From the NCBI GenBank assembly GCA_001931875.2, contig MSJH02000809.1:124001-188000 (forward strand): DNA of 64,000 bases. Reading direction: 5' to 3'. Below, piece by piece: positions 47,484 through 58,086 of the stretch. The translations under genes were made by a program, and so were the position numbers. Below the pieces are notes generated by a model. The model searched no databases. It worked only from the letters and a program-made list of their open reading frames with translations, and had not been told where the DNA came from. Each line of letters starts with the position of its first letter. The stretch's first letter is position 1. The DNA comes from Byssochlamys sp. IMV 00236. Lineage: Eukaryota; Ascomycota; Eurotiomycetes; Eurotiales; Thermoascaceae.

Positions 47484-48560
47484 TCAGCCTATGTTCAGGC
47501 GACGGAGTCCAAACTGGACACTCGGCTCAGACTCCTCTTCCTCTTCTTCCTCTTCCTCTTCTTCGACTTCGTTTCTCCAAGACAAGCCAGCACCCGCCGG
47601 CCTATGGAATTTTGGGTCAAGATCCTCATCTGAAGCGTCGGCCGCCTCACTCATAGCAAGAACACGATGTAAAGTCCACTGGAGCTGGAGTAATTTAACC
47701 GATGGCAGAGGAAGTTTGACTGGATCCGTCGTACGGAAAGTGAGGACATCGCCAGACCTAATCTTCTCCTCAGCTGCGAGCCTGAATAGCTTGGCAGAAG
47801 GTATGCCGTCCCTGGTGCTGGAGATAAGATCGGGGGCAATAGGCGACGGAAGTCGGGTGATTGACTGGCTTTTACGATAATCCATTGTAGGCAGCCAAAA
47901 GAATTTCACGGTCAGAGTTGTTTCGTCATCGCTCAGCTGAAGTGGGTATAGAGCAAAACGAGCCTTTTCCCACAATTGATGGGCGATATTACTGAAGCAC
48001 ATGAGATTGGCGCAATGCTCGGTTGCTTGAGGTCCCAGTACTTCGGCCTTCCAGGAGTTAATCTTTTCTAGTGTCTAGAAGTTAGACAGAGTTTCCCAAA
48101 ACTGCTCCTGTTCTATCTTGCTCTTCTGACCCAGAGAAACAGGGTAGATATATGCTATCGGCTCTGTGAAACCAGTGATAAGGCAAGTAGAGTCGTCTTG
48201 TTTTTCGCACTAAGGTAGATTAGTAGATAGTTCGGATATGTTATAATAGTTTAAACTTACTAGCTTTCTGGCAGACTTCTTGCGAGCGGTACTAGTTTTG
48301 CTTGATATTATGCTGGGCTTGGCCAAAGAAGTGGTCGCCTTCTGGGGGCTTGGTTGGGAATCTTTGATGGAGATTTTCCCATGGCATCAGCTTTTCTCTT
48401 CCGCCAAGTATCCACGCGGTGCACTAGATGGATGTGTGATACTCTAGTTAGCTATGAGTTTTCGCGTAGGAATTGTCTTTTTACTCTTTTTCCAGCCACA
48501 TTCTTTGTTCTTTGCCCCTGCGCTTGTCATGCTCTCTTTGCGCGGGAAGATGGAGAGGAT
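47484..48560 (-). pseudogene. Decayed HNH-nuclease-domain gene
   Basis: The C-terminal 172 residues (47484-48002) are open and end in a Glu-run tail. Reading upstream in the same frame gives a continuous HNH-type domain (CEKQDDSTCLITGF, ending in CANLMCFSNIAHQLWEKARF), broken by one TAG at 48075-48077. A GT-AG intron (about 48204-48261) precedes this exon. The segment that should read AHxxPFSL reads AYIYPVSL, so a metal-binding His is lost and two residues seem missing. Farther upstream, basic low-complexity coding (KADAMGKSPSKIPNQ, KATTSLAKPSI) continues in two different frames, so at least one indel lies near 48350. Both the stop and the His-to-Tyr change fit C-to-T/G-to-A decay such as RIP. 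Similar HNH proteins are abundant in Aspergillus and Penicillium and often decay. Confidence 0.7.
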
Positions 48561-51175
48561 GGTGAAGCTGAGATCCTCTAAGGTAGGAGTGATAAACTAT
48601 ATATAGTGTACGGATGTGTAGTCCGTACCGACCAGAAGACGGTCCGGATCTGGGCGGTCCATGTATCTGTCATAGATGAGCCGTGCAGTGCCTGGCACGA
48701 ATCCGACGTATTTCAAGGACTTCGACGCTCTCTTCCTCCATCGGGATGTCGAAGGTTTGGACGACATCAGGTTCGAAACCCCGTATTCTGACGGGCAGAC
48801 AAATTGAAGAATTCACAGGACTCGATGCTAAAAAATAGTATGCACTCGGTATCAGATATTTCCAATCTCAGGAAGACTATATACTTTCGGATGTATTCGA
48901 TCACGAAGGCATACTAGCTTTGCGTCCCATATGTACCAGGTAGTAGTGGATGGAGCAAGAACCCTCTGCTTCTTGCTGGATCAGCTTATCGGAGATCTTT
49001 CGCATAAGATCACGAAAGCTTTGGCATTCTTCCCCATCTGGGTTATCTCTATAAAGACCAGATCTCCATGAACTGCCACGCAAAGGTATAATTATATAAG
49101 AAGCTAGCAATGATATATATAGCATTGACAGGCTTAAGCTGCCCGGTGCTTGGATTCTCTAGCAAGCTCAGGCTTCTTATCCCCATGGGTGGAGCTCGCT
49201 AAGGAAAAGATGCGGGAAAGCTCCTGGCGCCTAGGTAGGGAGTCGCCGAGAGAAGGTATCAGGAGGAAGACTTAACCAGAGAGATAGAGTAGGTGAGAAT
49301 AAAAGTGGTGAATGATTTGGAGATAAAGGATTCACCGGGGATTTTACTAGACGTCTAGTAATGGGTGATAGACGAGATGATAATGTATTATGAATAGTAT
49401 TGCTAGTAGCGTGAATATAGAACGCCTCTTTCCATCTATTTTGATATCTATCTGACCCAAAGACAGTAGCCACATATCATCACTTTCACTTGCGGAAGTT
49501 TCCACCGAGTAGGATACTCATGTGTGAATATTTTGGGGAATGTTCATTTGAGGCCTGAAGGCGAAGGTATGACTGTTGTACCGAAAAGGAAGCCAATGCC
49601 ATGATCCACAGAGACTGGTAACTTGGTGTTTGGAGCCTTCGAGATATGAAATTTTCCAGGGCCCTTTACTGTGAAGTTAATAGTTAATGAAGATAGTTAT
49701 ACGACGGGATAACAACCTATTCATTAGGATTAGAAAATCCTGGTACTGATCTTTAATTTGAAATGAGAGGGAGTCTGAAGGGAGAAAGTAAAATAAATTG
49801 CACATTGGGATCAATGGTAAGGACCAGGGAATTGAACATAACTCACTAAGTTGACGTACTGGAATGTACTGCTGCAATAATCTTAAACAGTTCCGTGCCA
49901 GCCAACTTTCTTAATCTACTAATTTCTTTCATAGGCTGTACACAATCATTATCTAATGGTCTGTTTTGGTATTTGTAACCATGTTGTGGCACGAAATATC
50001 TCCGTGACCTTTCAAGTACACAGTACTGTAAACCAGTAACTTTTATGTACCCCCAGCGGTCTCTCTGAGCCACATGTAAATTAAAGGTGATGGAACGGAG
50101 ACTTTTAGCATGCAGGCCACTGGCAGTGCTATGGATAAAGAAAAATACCATTCCACCAATATACTCCTTGACGAGGTGATCACCAGCCAAACACCTCGTC
50201 AACAAGGATGCTAGCTAAGGCCTGCCGTGGCTGGGTACCGGGAGTAGAATCTACGCCATCCGGAAACAGTGGCCGTGGGAACTGGAATTTGCATCCATTT
50301 CTGTGGTATCTCAGTGGACAGTAGTACTCCGGTAAACTCTCACAATCTCTCATGTGCGTAACCAGGCCCCAAGCAGAAAGACATGCCCCTCGATGGTCAG
50401 TTATTTGGATATAACTGTAATCAAAGAGTAGGAACAAGAATGTCACCTTAGATATCTTTGGCGCTACCTAACTAACTAATACACGAGAGGACCGAGGCGT
50501 TAGTGTGTCTGGACAACATAGCTTGTCCTAAGGACGTAAAGGTTTAAACTATTATTGCAAACTTGCAGTAGATAGTGTACCGCCACCACAAGGAGAGCCA
50601 AGATTCCCGATGCTTATTAGCATTCTGGCGGCAATAGTGTGGATGTAAACTTGGGTAAGGCAGTTTGCAGGTCCCATTGCAAAGTCCATGGTATTTAATA
50701 GTCATTGATTGTGGTATGTTAGACAATCAAAAGTGATGCTATCAAGAATGATTCAAGTGATCCATAACCGACTAGATACGAGGCTAACGGGCCTGCGGGA
50801 GAATAATGGTGCATCATGGACCACGATGAGGTCCTCAGACCTCCAGGGCCAGCTGCGGAGCCTGACTCGTACGCGATTTTCGTGGCCAACTTAGCTAGCC
50901 ACAGGTTATACCAAAAAAGATTATTCTTGCAGGTCGTTATTTCTCTCCTGGCCACAAGCCTATCAAAACTCGTCTGATAAGCTGTAGTTGTAGATCGGAT
51001 CGGTTATCCAGCGAGCAGGACATGCGTAAACTGTCGACGGCTTGTTTCAGATATCTCGATATCTAATAGATAGAGAAACGGAGTGAGTATTTATTTCTAC
51101 AGCGGGGTTCGCACTCCTAGTCCTCTTCCTTTCGATACGAAATCCAGAACGCCGACACTACAACGTTAACGCATC
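48561..51175. other. Gene-free decayed region
   Basis: About 2.6 kb without an intact gene. The minus strand has short protein-like pieces: FVPGTARLIYDRYMDRPDPD around 48620-48760 and FRDLMRKISDKLIQQEAEG around 48930-49060, which may be one broken gene. A Cys-containing piece near 50270-50350 (CKFQFPRPLF) vaguely recalls Helitron-type proteins. None is long enough to assign. The last 200 bases should hold the promoter of the dioxygenase gene. Confidence 0.35.
48610..49125 (-). pseudogene. Possible remnant of an accessory fungal gene
   Basis: Two minus-strand pieces in different frames look like protein: about 48901-49125 (DNPDGEECQSFRDLMRKISD) and about 48610-48760 (GFVPGTARLIYDRYMDRP). The order fits one broken gene read from right to left. 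I recall similar GFxPxxAxxIYxxY segments in Aspergillus proteins of unknown function, but cannot confirm. Several stops separate the pieces. Confidence 0.25.
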
Positions 51176-52012
51176 ATGACTACCACCACTGAGACCCTCA
51201 CGCCGGAGAAACTCGCAGAGGCGAAAGCCAACTTCAAGAAGGATGGATTCGTGATAATCCCCAACGTGATCTCGACTGAGAAAGCCAAGGAGGTGCTGGA
51301 TCGCCTCTGGAAGGCCCGAGATGAGAGCGAACGTCGAGGCGATCCGACCCATCTGGCATGGCTCGACCCCAACGAGAGTAACGTCCGTGTTTTCTATCTG
51401 ATGAACCTGGACCCGATCTTCCTGGAATTGATTCAGCACCCGACCGCCATCCAGATAGTGAAGGCAGCTCTGGAATCGGATAATTTCCTCATTTCCAACT
51501 TCACCGCCAACATCGCGCGACCGGGGTCCAAGTCCATGGGTCTGCATTCAGACCTCTCTCTGCAATGCCCCGCGCCTTGGGAGAAGACGTGGGCGGCCAA
51601 TGTAATCTGGTGCATCACCGACATCTACGAGGAAAACGGAGCAACCATGTACATTCCCGGCAGTCACCAGTGGAAAACCCCAGACGACGTGATCAGTGGG
51701 GAAGAAGAAAAGAAATTATACAAGCCGTTCGAAGCCAAGGCTGGCTCCATCGTGGTCATGGACGGCCGCCTCTGGCATAATTCCGGCAGCAACGTCACCA
51801 AGGACGTCGACCGAGCGCTTTTATTCGGGGCATACAATGCACCTTTCCTGCGCGGTCAGGTCAATTGGGCCGTGGGTCTCTCGGACGAGGTAAAGGCCAC
51901 TTTGAGCCCACAGATGAGAGACTGGCTGGGAGTCAACCGGGATGGTAATCTTGGGGTGGTGACGGGAGAGAACGATGTCTTTAAAGAAGGGAAGGATGTT
52001 CCTCGAAATTAA
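51176..52012 (+). CDS. Phytanoyl-CoA dioxygenase (PhyH)-family Fe(II)/2-oxoglutarate oxygenase
   Basis: Single exon, 278 residues, starting at the ATG at 51176 (MTTTTETLTPEKLAEAKANF). The 2-His-1-carboxylate iron site is complete: H124 and D126 in GLHSDLS and H201 in GRLWHNSGSN. R213 (DRALLFGAY) is placed to bind 2-oxoglutarate. NGATMYIPGSHQW is the typical PhyH strand region. No peroxisomal targeting signal is seen at the C-terminus (VPRN), so it is probably cytosolic. The family includes phytanoyl-CoA hydroxylase and many secondary-metabolite oxygenases; substrate cannot be deduced. No synthase or transporter lies beside it, so a biosynthetic cluster is not supported. Codons look well-kept, in contrast to the decayed region to its left. 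Confidence 0.88.
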   Translation: MTTTTETLTPEKLAEAKANFKKDGFVIIPNVISTEKAKEVLDRLWKARDESERRGDPTHLAWLDPNESNVRVFYLMNLDPIFLELIQHPTAIQIVKAALESDNFLISNFTANIARPGSKSMGLHSDLSLQCPAPWEKTWAANVIWCITDIYEENGATMYIPGSHQWKTPDDVISGEEEKKLYKPFEAKAGSIVVMDGRLWHNSGSNVTKDVDRALLFGAYNAPFLRGQVNWAVGLSDEVKATLSPQMRDWLGVNRDGNLGVVTGENDVFKEGKDVPRN

Positions 52013-53703
52013 GGAACTGCGTTGGCGGGATGATAGTTGAGAGATAGGATAAAATGTCCAAGGGGGAACAGGATTTCCATAGTTGACAATAATGATAAAG
52101 ACATACAGCTTCTCTCCCAACCCTTCCTGGTCGTTCTTAAATGGCGTCTATCTAGAGATTGAAAGGGCCCAACTAATTACGGAGTATCATTACTTCTAGT
52201 TATCCCTCCGTACTCCAAGTCTCCAACCGTCAGGCCTATGATAGATGTCAAGCTTTCTTTTGACACCTGTCAAAGCTAAGTTTGCTCGGCCCGTTTCCGT
52301 TCGTCTGTACTAGTCTACTAGATACTAGTATAGTCCCACCACTGCCGTCGTTTCTTCATCCAATTTAGGGCACAAAGTCGGGATGACAATCCTGTCGATC
52401 ATTTCAAGTTGCCCAATCAAATAACTAGTTCCTGGGGAAGAGCAAAAAATCATAAAGCGGACATGGCTGGAACGGTCGGTTCGGCTGTTAGGGTGAAGAA
52501 ATTCCCGGAGATCTTCAAGCCGCTAAGTAATTAGGCAGCCCAACTTCGCCTTAAAGCAAGCTGCTAACGCTCTAGTTCTGACATGGTCATTAACTAAATC
52601 CTTGGGCTTTGGCATCCGCGAGCCGCGAGGAAAATCGAGAAGCTAGCAGCCTATTAGTCGCTCCTTGTCTCTAAGTATCTTTCCGTAGAACATCCTATTT
52701 GAGTAACGGCATTGGATTACAGTTACTTCGTATATCATTGACTTTCAGTCATGGACGATGTTTTTCACTGGATTGGGTTCACCATCTCCCCCGGAATTTG
52801 TACGAGATGGAGTGGCCTTAGATATCGTCTGTAATGTCGACCTGTTCCGTAAACTAGCATAGTGGGCGTTGACAACTTATCATAACTTAATCGAGGAGTT
52901 ACAAAGGGGAAAGAAAAAGGAGATAGTCTGTGCAATAATCAATTCAAGTGTTCTGTCCTCTGTCTATGGTATAGCGGACCGCATGAGAGGCGGGGGTTTC
53001 CCTGTCAAGCACTCCCCTGCTAAGCGCCGAAATACAGACAGACCCTTTGTAGCTCGGAAGTTTTTCTACGTAATATTTCCTAGCTCGTTGGGAGTACCGT
53101 GACTACGCCAGATCAATAGCGATGGTGGCAACCAAGCGTCTTCGAGGACTCCCGGTAACTAATCCTCAAATTTACTTTAGAATTTAGAATAGAGAGTATA
53201 AAGTTTTCCTTCCTGTGCTTGGTGCTTGGGAGGTGTAGGTTTATAGAATAAGTATGTGTTAAGTTTCCGTCGACTACATCCGATTAGCATCTGTCACTTG
53301 CTGTACGGGGCAACCTGAAGACTCTCTATCAGAGTCTATCTGAATAGTTAAGGCTAGCTACTGCCGAATTTTCAGGGATAATGGAATCAATCTTCCGATC
53401 GGAATTACTGCTATACTCCTACGGGTTCCCTAGACGCAGAAGGCGCTCAGATAATCATAGGTAGATTGCACTCACAGATCTAGTGATGCCTCAACGCCTT
53501 GTTCCAGGAGCGATCCTAGTGCTTCCATGTTTCATATTTTGCTTGACTCCCTTCTCCATGCACTTGGCGAGAAGAGTATATAATCCTTTTGGGACAGCTA
53601 TGCGACACGCGCCGCGGTGCTCGTGCTTTCTCATCGACATCAAGGCCAACCACGAAAATCTTGGGACATTGGCCTCTGAACCCACTGGCGTTGTGATAGC
53701 ACA
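52013..53703. other. Gene-free region
   Basis: About 1.7 kb contains only short frames (for example 52869-53102) without family features. Its right end should include the promoter of the SAT4-type gene. Nothing is recognised. Confidence 0.4.
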
Positions 53704-55109
53704 ATGGGCCTCTCAGATAATATGCAGCCCGCAACATGGGCCATTTCCATACCCTTTATCGTGATCACGGGAATCACTTGTCTGCTGCGGTTCTATTCTC
53801 GTCTCTATATCTCGAAGTCCTTTGGGGCGGACGACTGGTTTATGGTTGCTGCATCAGTGGGTGTTCACAATCCTTTTCAACCTTCAAACCTGACCCTGAA
53901 GTTTCTCCTGTCTAGGTATCATGGCTCGTTACAGAAGGGATCCTATGTCAGATGATCACTGATGGAGGAGGCAGGTGAGTTGAGATAATCCTGAAAAGAC
54001 GAAGAAAGAACTGGACTGCAAAAAGGGTGATGAACTGATTGTCACCCTTCTCGTCCGATGTAGAGTAGATGCCCCAGCAGAAAACATTGCGAAGATCACC
54101 ATGGTGCGTTCCTTCTCCCCACTCCAAGGTCCGAAGGCCGTTTCATCTTGAAGAATTAAGAAACAAATTTAACTAAAACAAACAACAGCTACTTTTCATC
54201 ATCGAGTTCGTTTACATCCTCACGCAATTGCTGATCAAGCTGTCATTCTTGACGTTCTATCTACGAGTCTTGAGCGGTTCGCCCGCATACCGGCTGATGG
54301 TGTTCTGTGCCATGGGATTCACCCTCGCTCAAACTGTTGCTGTGTGGCTATTTTACGGGTTGCAATGTATTCCCTTGGGCACGTTCTTCAATCCCAGCGC
54401 TTATCCAGAAGGACACTGTATCCCGACTCCGTTGACATTGTATATCCCCGCTAGTCTTGTAAGTGACCTCCCTCTCCATTCTCCATGTGGCTACATACTC
54501 CCCGCAGACCCATTGATGCTAAATCGGGGCAATAATCAGAACGTCTTGACGGATCTCATCATCTACCTACTACCGATTTACCCTGTGTGGACTCTCCAAA
54601 TGTCGAAGAAACGTCGGCTCGGTCTGATTTTCTGCTTCACCATCGGCGGCGGCACCATCATCGTGTCAGTTCTCAGATTCATCGTCCTCGTGCAGCTCGC
54701 CAGCGGCTCAAGAACAACATACGTCTACGGATCGGTGGATATTGTGACAACAATCGAGCTCAGCATCGCCATTATCACCGGCAACATGCCGTCCATGGTC
54801 TCAATCTACAAGCAACATGTCATGCGGATCCACGACCAAAGCAGTGACGGGAAGCCATCTCCTTACGAACTTGGGACCATGTCACGGTCACGGTCTCGTC
54901 GCACACCTGCAAAGGGCAGTGTTGCCCTCAAGTCGCGGGAAGCCGATAATGAATCCGAGGAAGAGTTGTGCAATAAGGGAGAGATCATGGTTACCTCACA
55001 TTTCAACGTGACAAGTAGCCAGAATAGTAGACCGGGAGATACGATGCCGTCTTCATATTATAAATTCACATCTGAGAGTCCTACGACAGAGATAGATGTG
55101 GTTCGTTGA
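53704..55109 (+). CDS. SAT4/rhodopsin-domain integral membrane protein
   Basis: Five exons (53704-53856, 53916-53974, 54064-54103, 54189-54458, 54540-55109) give 363 residues; all phases agree. Exon 3 is only 40 bases. It carries the fungal SAT4-like seven-helix domain: helix 1 (WAISIPFIVITGITCLL), the RFYSRLYISKSFGADDW loop typical of the family, helix 2, and later helices LLFIIEFVYILTQLLIKLSF, LMVFCAMGFTLAQTVAVWLF and LIIYLLPIYPVWTLQM. The cysteine-containing extracellular loop (CIPLGTFFNPSAYPEGHC) is typical. The C-terminal 90 residues are charged, Ser-rich and cytosolic. The family is expanded in Pezizomycotina (Pth11-related) and most members have no known ligand. The last intron has a short spacing and its acceptor at 54539 is preferred because it restores NVLTDLIIYLLP. 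Confidence 0.85.
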
Positions 55110-55447
55110 TTGTTACTTTCAGCCTAGTATTTAGACACAACTACACGAGCAGATTCGATGAAGTTACGTTAAATTGAAATGTTCAATTTTTTTTCTTTCA
55201 TTAATGATACAGTCTTTGATTTCATTGGCTATTCTGTAGCTAACTACGTACATGAGGTACATGAAAGAAGAGGGAAAATGTAATCTCAACACCCACATTA
55301 TGGTACATCAGGAAAAGTCTAGACTCGAGACATTATTTTCTGGAAAAGCAATATTAGACACGGCTACAGAGAAAAGAAGTTTCTCGAATAGAGAAACGTT
55401 CACGACGATGGTGATGATGGTGTGAATTGTGATTTCACACACAAAGG
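55110..55447. other. Convergent 3' intergenic region
   Basis: 338 AT-rich bases lie between the stops of the SAT4-type gene and the BTB gene. Nothing else is seen. Confidence 0.4.
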
Positions 55448-56713
55448 CTAGTTCTCGTCGTTAGGAGGAGGGGGAGAAGATGCCTGGACCTGAGACTGCG
55501 GCTGAATATTAGGACGAGGCGCGGAAAGCCGAATTGGAAGTGAGGCTCGAATGTGGGACTGAGGTCGAGAAGCTGGATTCATTTGAATCTGCGCAGCAGA
55601 CGAGGAGTGGTTATGAGGATACGTCTGGGATGCCGACTGACGTGGTGACGGTGCTGAAGTTTGATGAGCTGGAGAAGAAATCAAACTCGCACGACGGCTT
55701 CCTGTACCGGTATCGGCTGCGCGCAATGAAAGAAGAGACCGCGATAGACGTTTATTGTCCTCTTTCAGCTTTTTATTTTTCTGACAGATTACCTCGTCGT
55801 GAGAGCGGAGAAAAGCGATATCCACCTCAAGACCGTGGCGGGTGATACGGTTCCATTCATTGATTTTCTTAATCAACTCAACGCCGAGCTCTCCGCAGTC
55901 TTCCATCAATTCCACAAATTGCCTGTGGTGGAGCAAGTCCTCGATCTGGTTGGCCATGGGAATGAGGACTGCTTCGTGCAGGTCCTCGTAGTTGCCCGTC
56001 TTACGCTCGTAGATTTCTCTTGACGCAGAGGAGGAAGCTTTCAGTGTGCCAATTGGTGGCACACCAGTGCTCGAAGCGTGTGTGAGCTAGGACGCGGAGC
56101 GTACCGACCATGTACTTGTCGGCTATGGCGTAGACTTTGAGAGAATCCGGGATGCGGACTGGATTATCAGCTTTGCTTTCACCCGAGAAGAGACGAAGTC
56201 TCTCGCTTTTTTGTTCATGAGGCGGAGTGGGCAGAACAGCATCCTTGTCGTCAAAGGTATGGTGATAAAAGTAGGTGATGAGGTAGTCCACAATTTCCGG
56301 CTCGTCATCGTGCAATGTAATGATTCCGGTTTCCGCCTCCTATATAACTCATCAGCTCCGTCGTACTTTCACCCTAGAGAGAAGCCTCCAAGACATATAT
56401 CCGCGGAAACCTGCTGGATCTCAGGCGGACATATACATACCCTGAATTTGCCATTGATAGCGGTGTCGAAAATATCGGATTGCGAACAAACGATGGCCTT
56501 GTGAACTTTCCACTCACGATCTCCGCAGCGGATAGTGAAATCAGAATAGCTCCCATCTTCCAGAAGCTTACCCAGCAAGCCATGATAAAAACAGAACGAC
56601 ATATGCAACGTGGCTCCTTTGGGCAGCTTAGGCTCTTGATAAAAGGTCCGTCTCGGAGCAGGCTTCTTCGGTCTCGGGTTATCAGGGTCTGACCAATCCG
56701 AGTCTGAGTCCAT
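55448..56713 (-). pseudogene. BTB/POZ-domain protein gene with an apparent one-base frameshift
   Basis: Exon 1 56441-56713 and a second exon from 56339 are joined by a 101-base GT-AG intron. The BTB domain starts near residue 50 (DGSYSDFTIRCGDREWKVHKAIVCSQSDIF) and continues after the splice (EAETGIITLHDDEPEIVDYLITYFYHHTF). Near 56022-56033 the frame changes by one base: upstream reads WHTESFLLCVK and downstream reads EIYERKTGNYEDLHEAV, exactly the next segment expected. No intron with valid ends fits between them. If one base is a sequencing error, the product would be about 387 residues with a helical region and a Ser/Pro/Gln-rich tail; otherwise the protein stops eight residues later, after the core BTB domain. 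Fungal BTB proteins of this type have unknown targets; some link to cullin-3. Confidence 0.7.
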
Positions 56714-58086
56714 GTTTGTCTGACGATTGATCAGGAAGGCTGTCAGATGTATTTCACCTTCTGGTTTAAGATAGAAGCCGATGATCTGGCTGCTGATATA
56801 GATCTAGAAGCCGAGGTTTAAAGAGAGTTGAATGATTGGAGAGAAAACAGAAAGACGACAGGATCTCCGCGAGCAGTGTGAAAAGAGAAGAGCACTCGAC
56901 TAACGCGCAGGATGGTAACCAGGTCTCATGAGGTCTTGACGAATGTTGCCTCTCCCGATACCTCCTGCGGACTTGCTTTCCGAAGAGATAACTGGCTCGG
57001 AGAACCAGAACCGCGAAGCGAAACGGTATCTTGACTCAGAGAGTGGAAAGGAGAAGAAAAGAAATAGACAGCATTCTCTAGAGAACTTCTTTAAAATCCA
57101 AATCAGTGCAATTGTGTTAAGAGTCTGTGGCAGGTTTCGTTTACCAGCCGCGATATTCGACGTCACCTAGAAACGCAACCTAACCGCCGGAAACAGTAAG
57201 TAGCGGAACCCTAGGTCCGCTCTTATTACTGCGGCTGGGCTGTGAAAGAAAAAGGTGTTATAGGAGGTGAAAGTAGATATATTATTCCTTTGTTAGATGA
57301 TCAACAAACCTTTCTGTAATTAAACATGCAGGAAGAGGTACAGTACATGCGTGGTGCATCTTTTGCCGACGAGGAGCTCTTTATGTGGAAGCAACGTGGT
57401 TATGGTCCGATCTGGTTGGAACCAGCAAAGTATATCCGCATTTGGATAAGGACATTCCCCTCGGTACCGCTGCTCATCATCCGCTAGCCTTGACATACTT
57501 TAATTCATAGTTGATGATCGACTGACTATTGAGGAAATTAGCTGGATATGAGCGTTGTCCCTGATGTTGAAGATGCTGGCATCATCTGTCGTTCACAGCC
57601 TCTGCGGGATTGTTTCGGAGACTAGAAACTCTAGGAAGACAGATTGATCTTATAGATGGACTAATCGATTTCTGTTGTGCACAACTGCTGGCAAGTTCGA
57701 TGATCTGTTCAACAGATAATGAGTTATTGTCCAAATACGAGGAGATTCAAATCATATACAATTCAATCTTTCTTCCGGGTGTTCTAGCCTCATGTTACAC
57801 GCGTTATTTTCACATGCGGAATCCTACAGAAATGACTGAGGTGAGACACACTCATCCAAGGAGAGTCAGACTCAGAAAGCGAATCCGCATCTCAACTTCA
57901 AGTATCACCAAAGCAGAAAGGGCCAACTCCACACCTGCACTTCGAGGGAAAAGCAAGGAAACAGAGAGATATTCATGGGCCGTGAAGCGTCATCAGGGAA
58001 AGATTATCAACAAGTAAATGTGGACGACAGGCTAAGAGTACAGATCATTCGTATCATGACAGAAGAACAAAAGCGTACAACTTGGG
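56714..58086. other. Gene-free region between the BTB gene and ecm14
   Basis: About 1.4 kb. A 135-codon plus-strand frame at 57610-58017 starts with TTG, has no ATG near its beginning and no family features, so it is not called. The left part should hold the promoter of the BTB gene and the right part the ecm14 3' UTR. Confidence 0.4.

Noticed and set aside
48765..48795. GGTTCGAAACCCC resembling a tRNA B box
   Set aside because: Flanking bases do not form a T-stem and no A box or cloverleaf fits upstream.
50816..50974. 52-codon ATG frame (MDHDEVLRPPGPAAEPDSY...)
   Set aside because: Short and without recognisable homology; could be a small protein but nothing supports it.
51176..55109. Secondary-metabolite cluster suggested by the PhyH oxygenase and SAT4 protein
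   Set aside because: No synthase, transporter, P450 or cluster regulator is adjacent; the two genes are 1.7 kb apart and flanked by unrelated genes.
57610..58017. 135-codon plus-strand frame
   Set aside because: Starts with TTG, lacks domain character and ends close to the ecm14 stop; no support for a gene.
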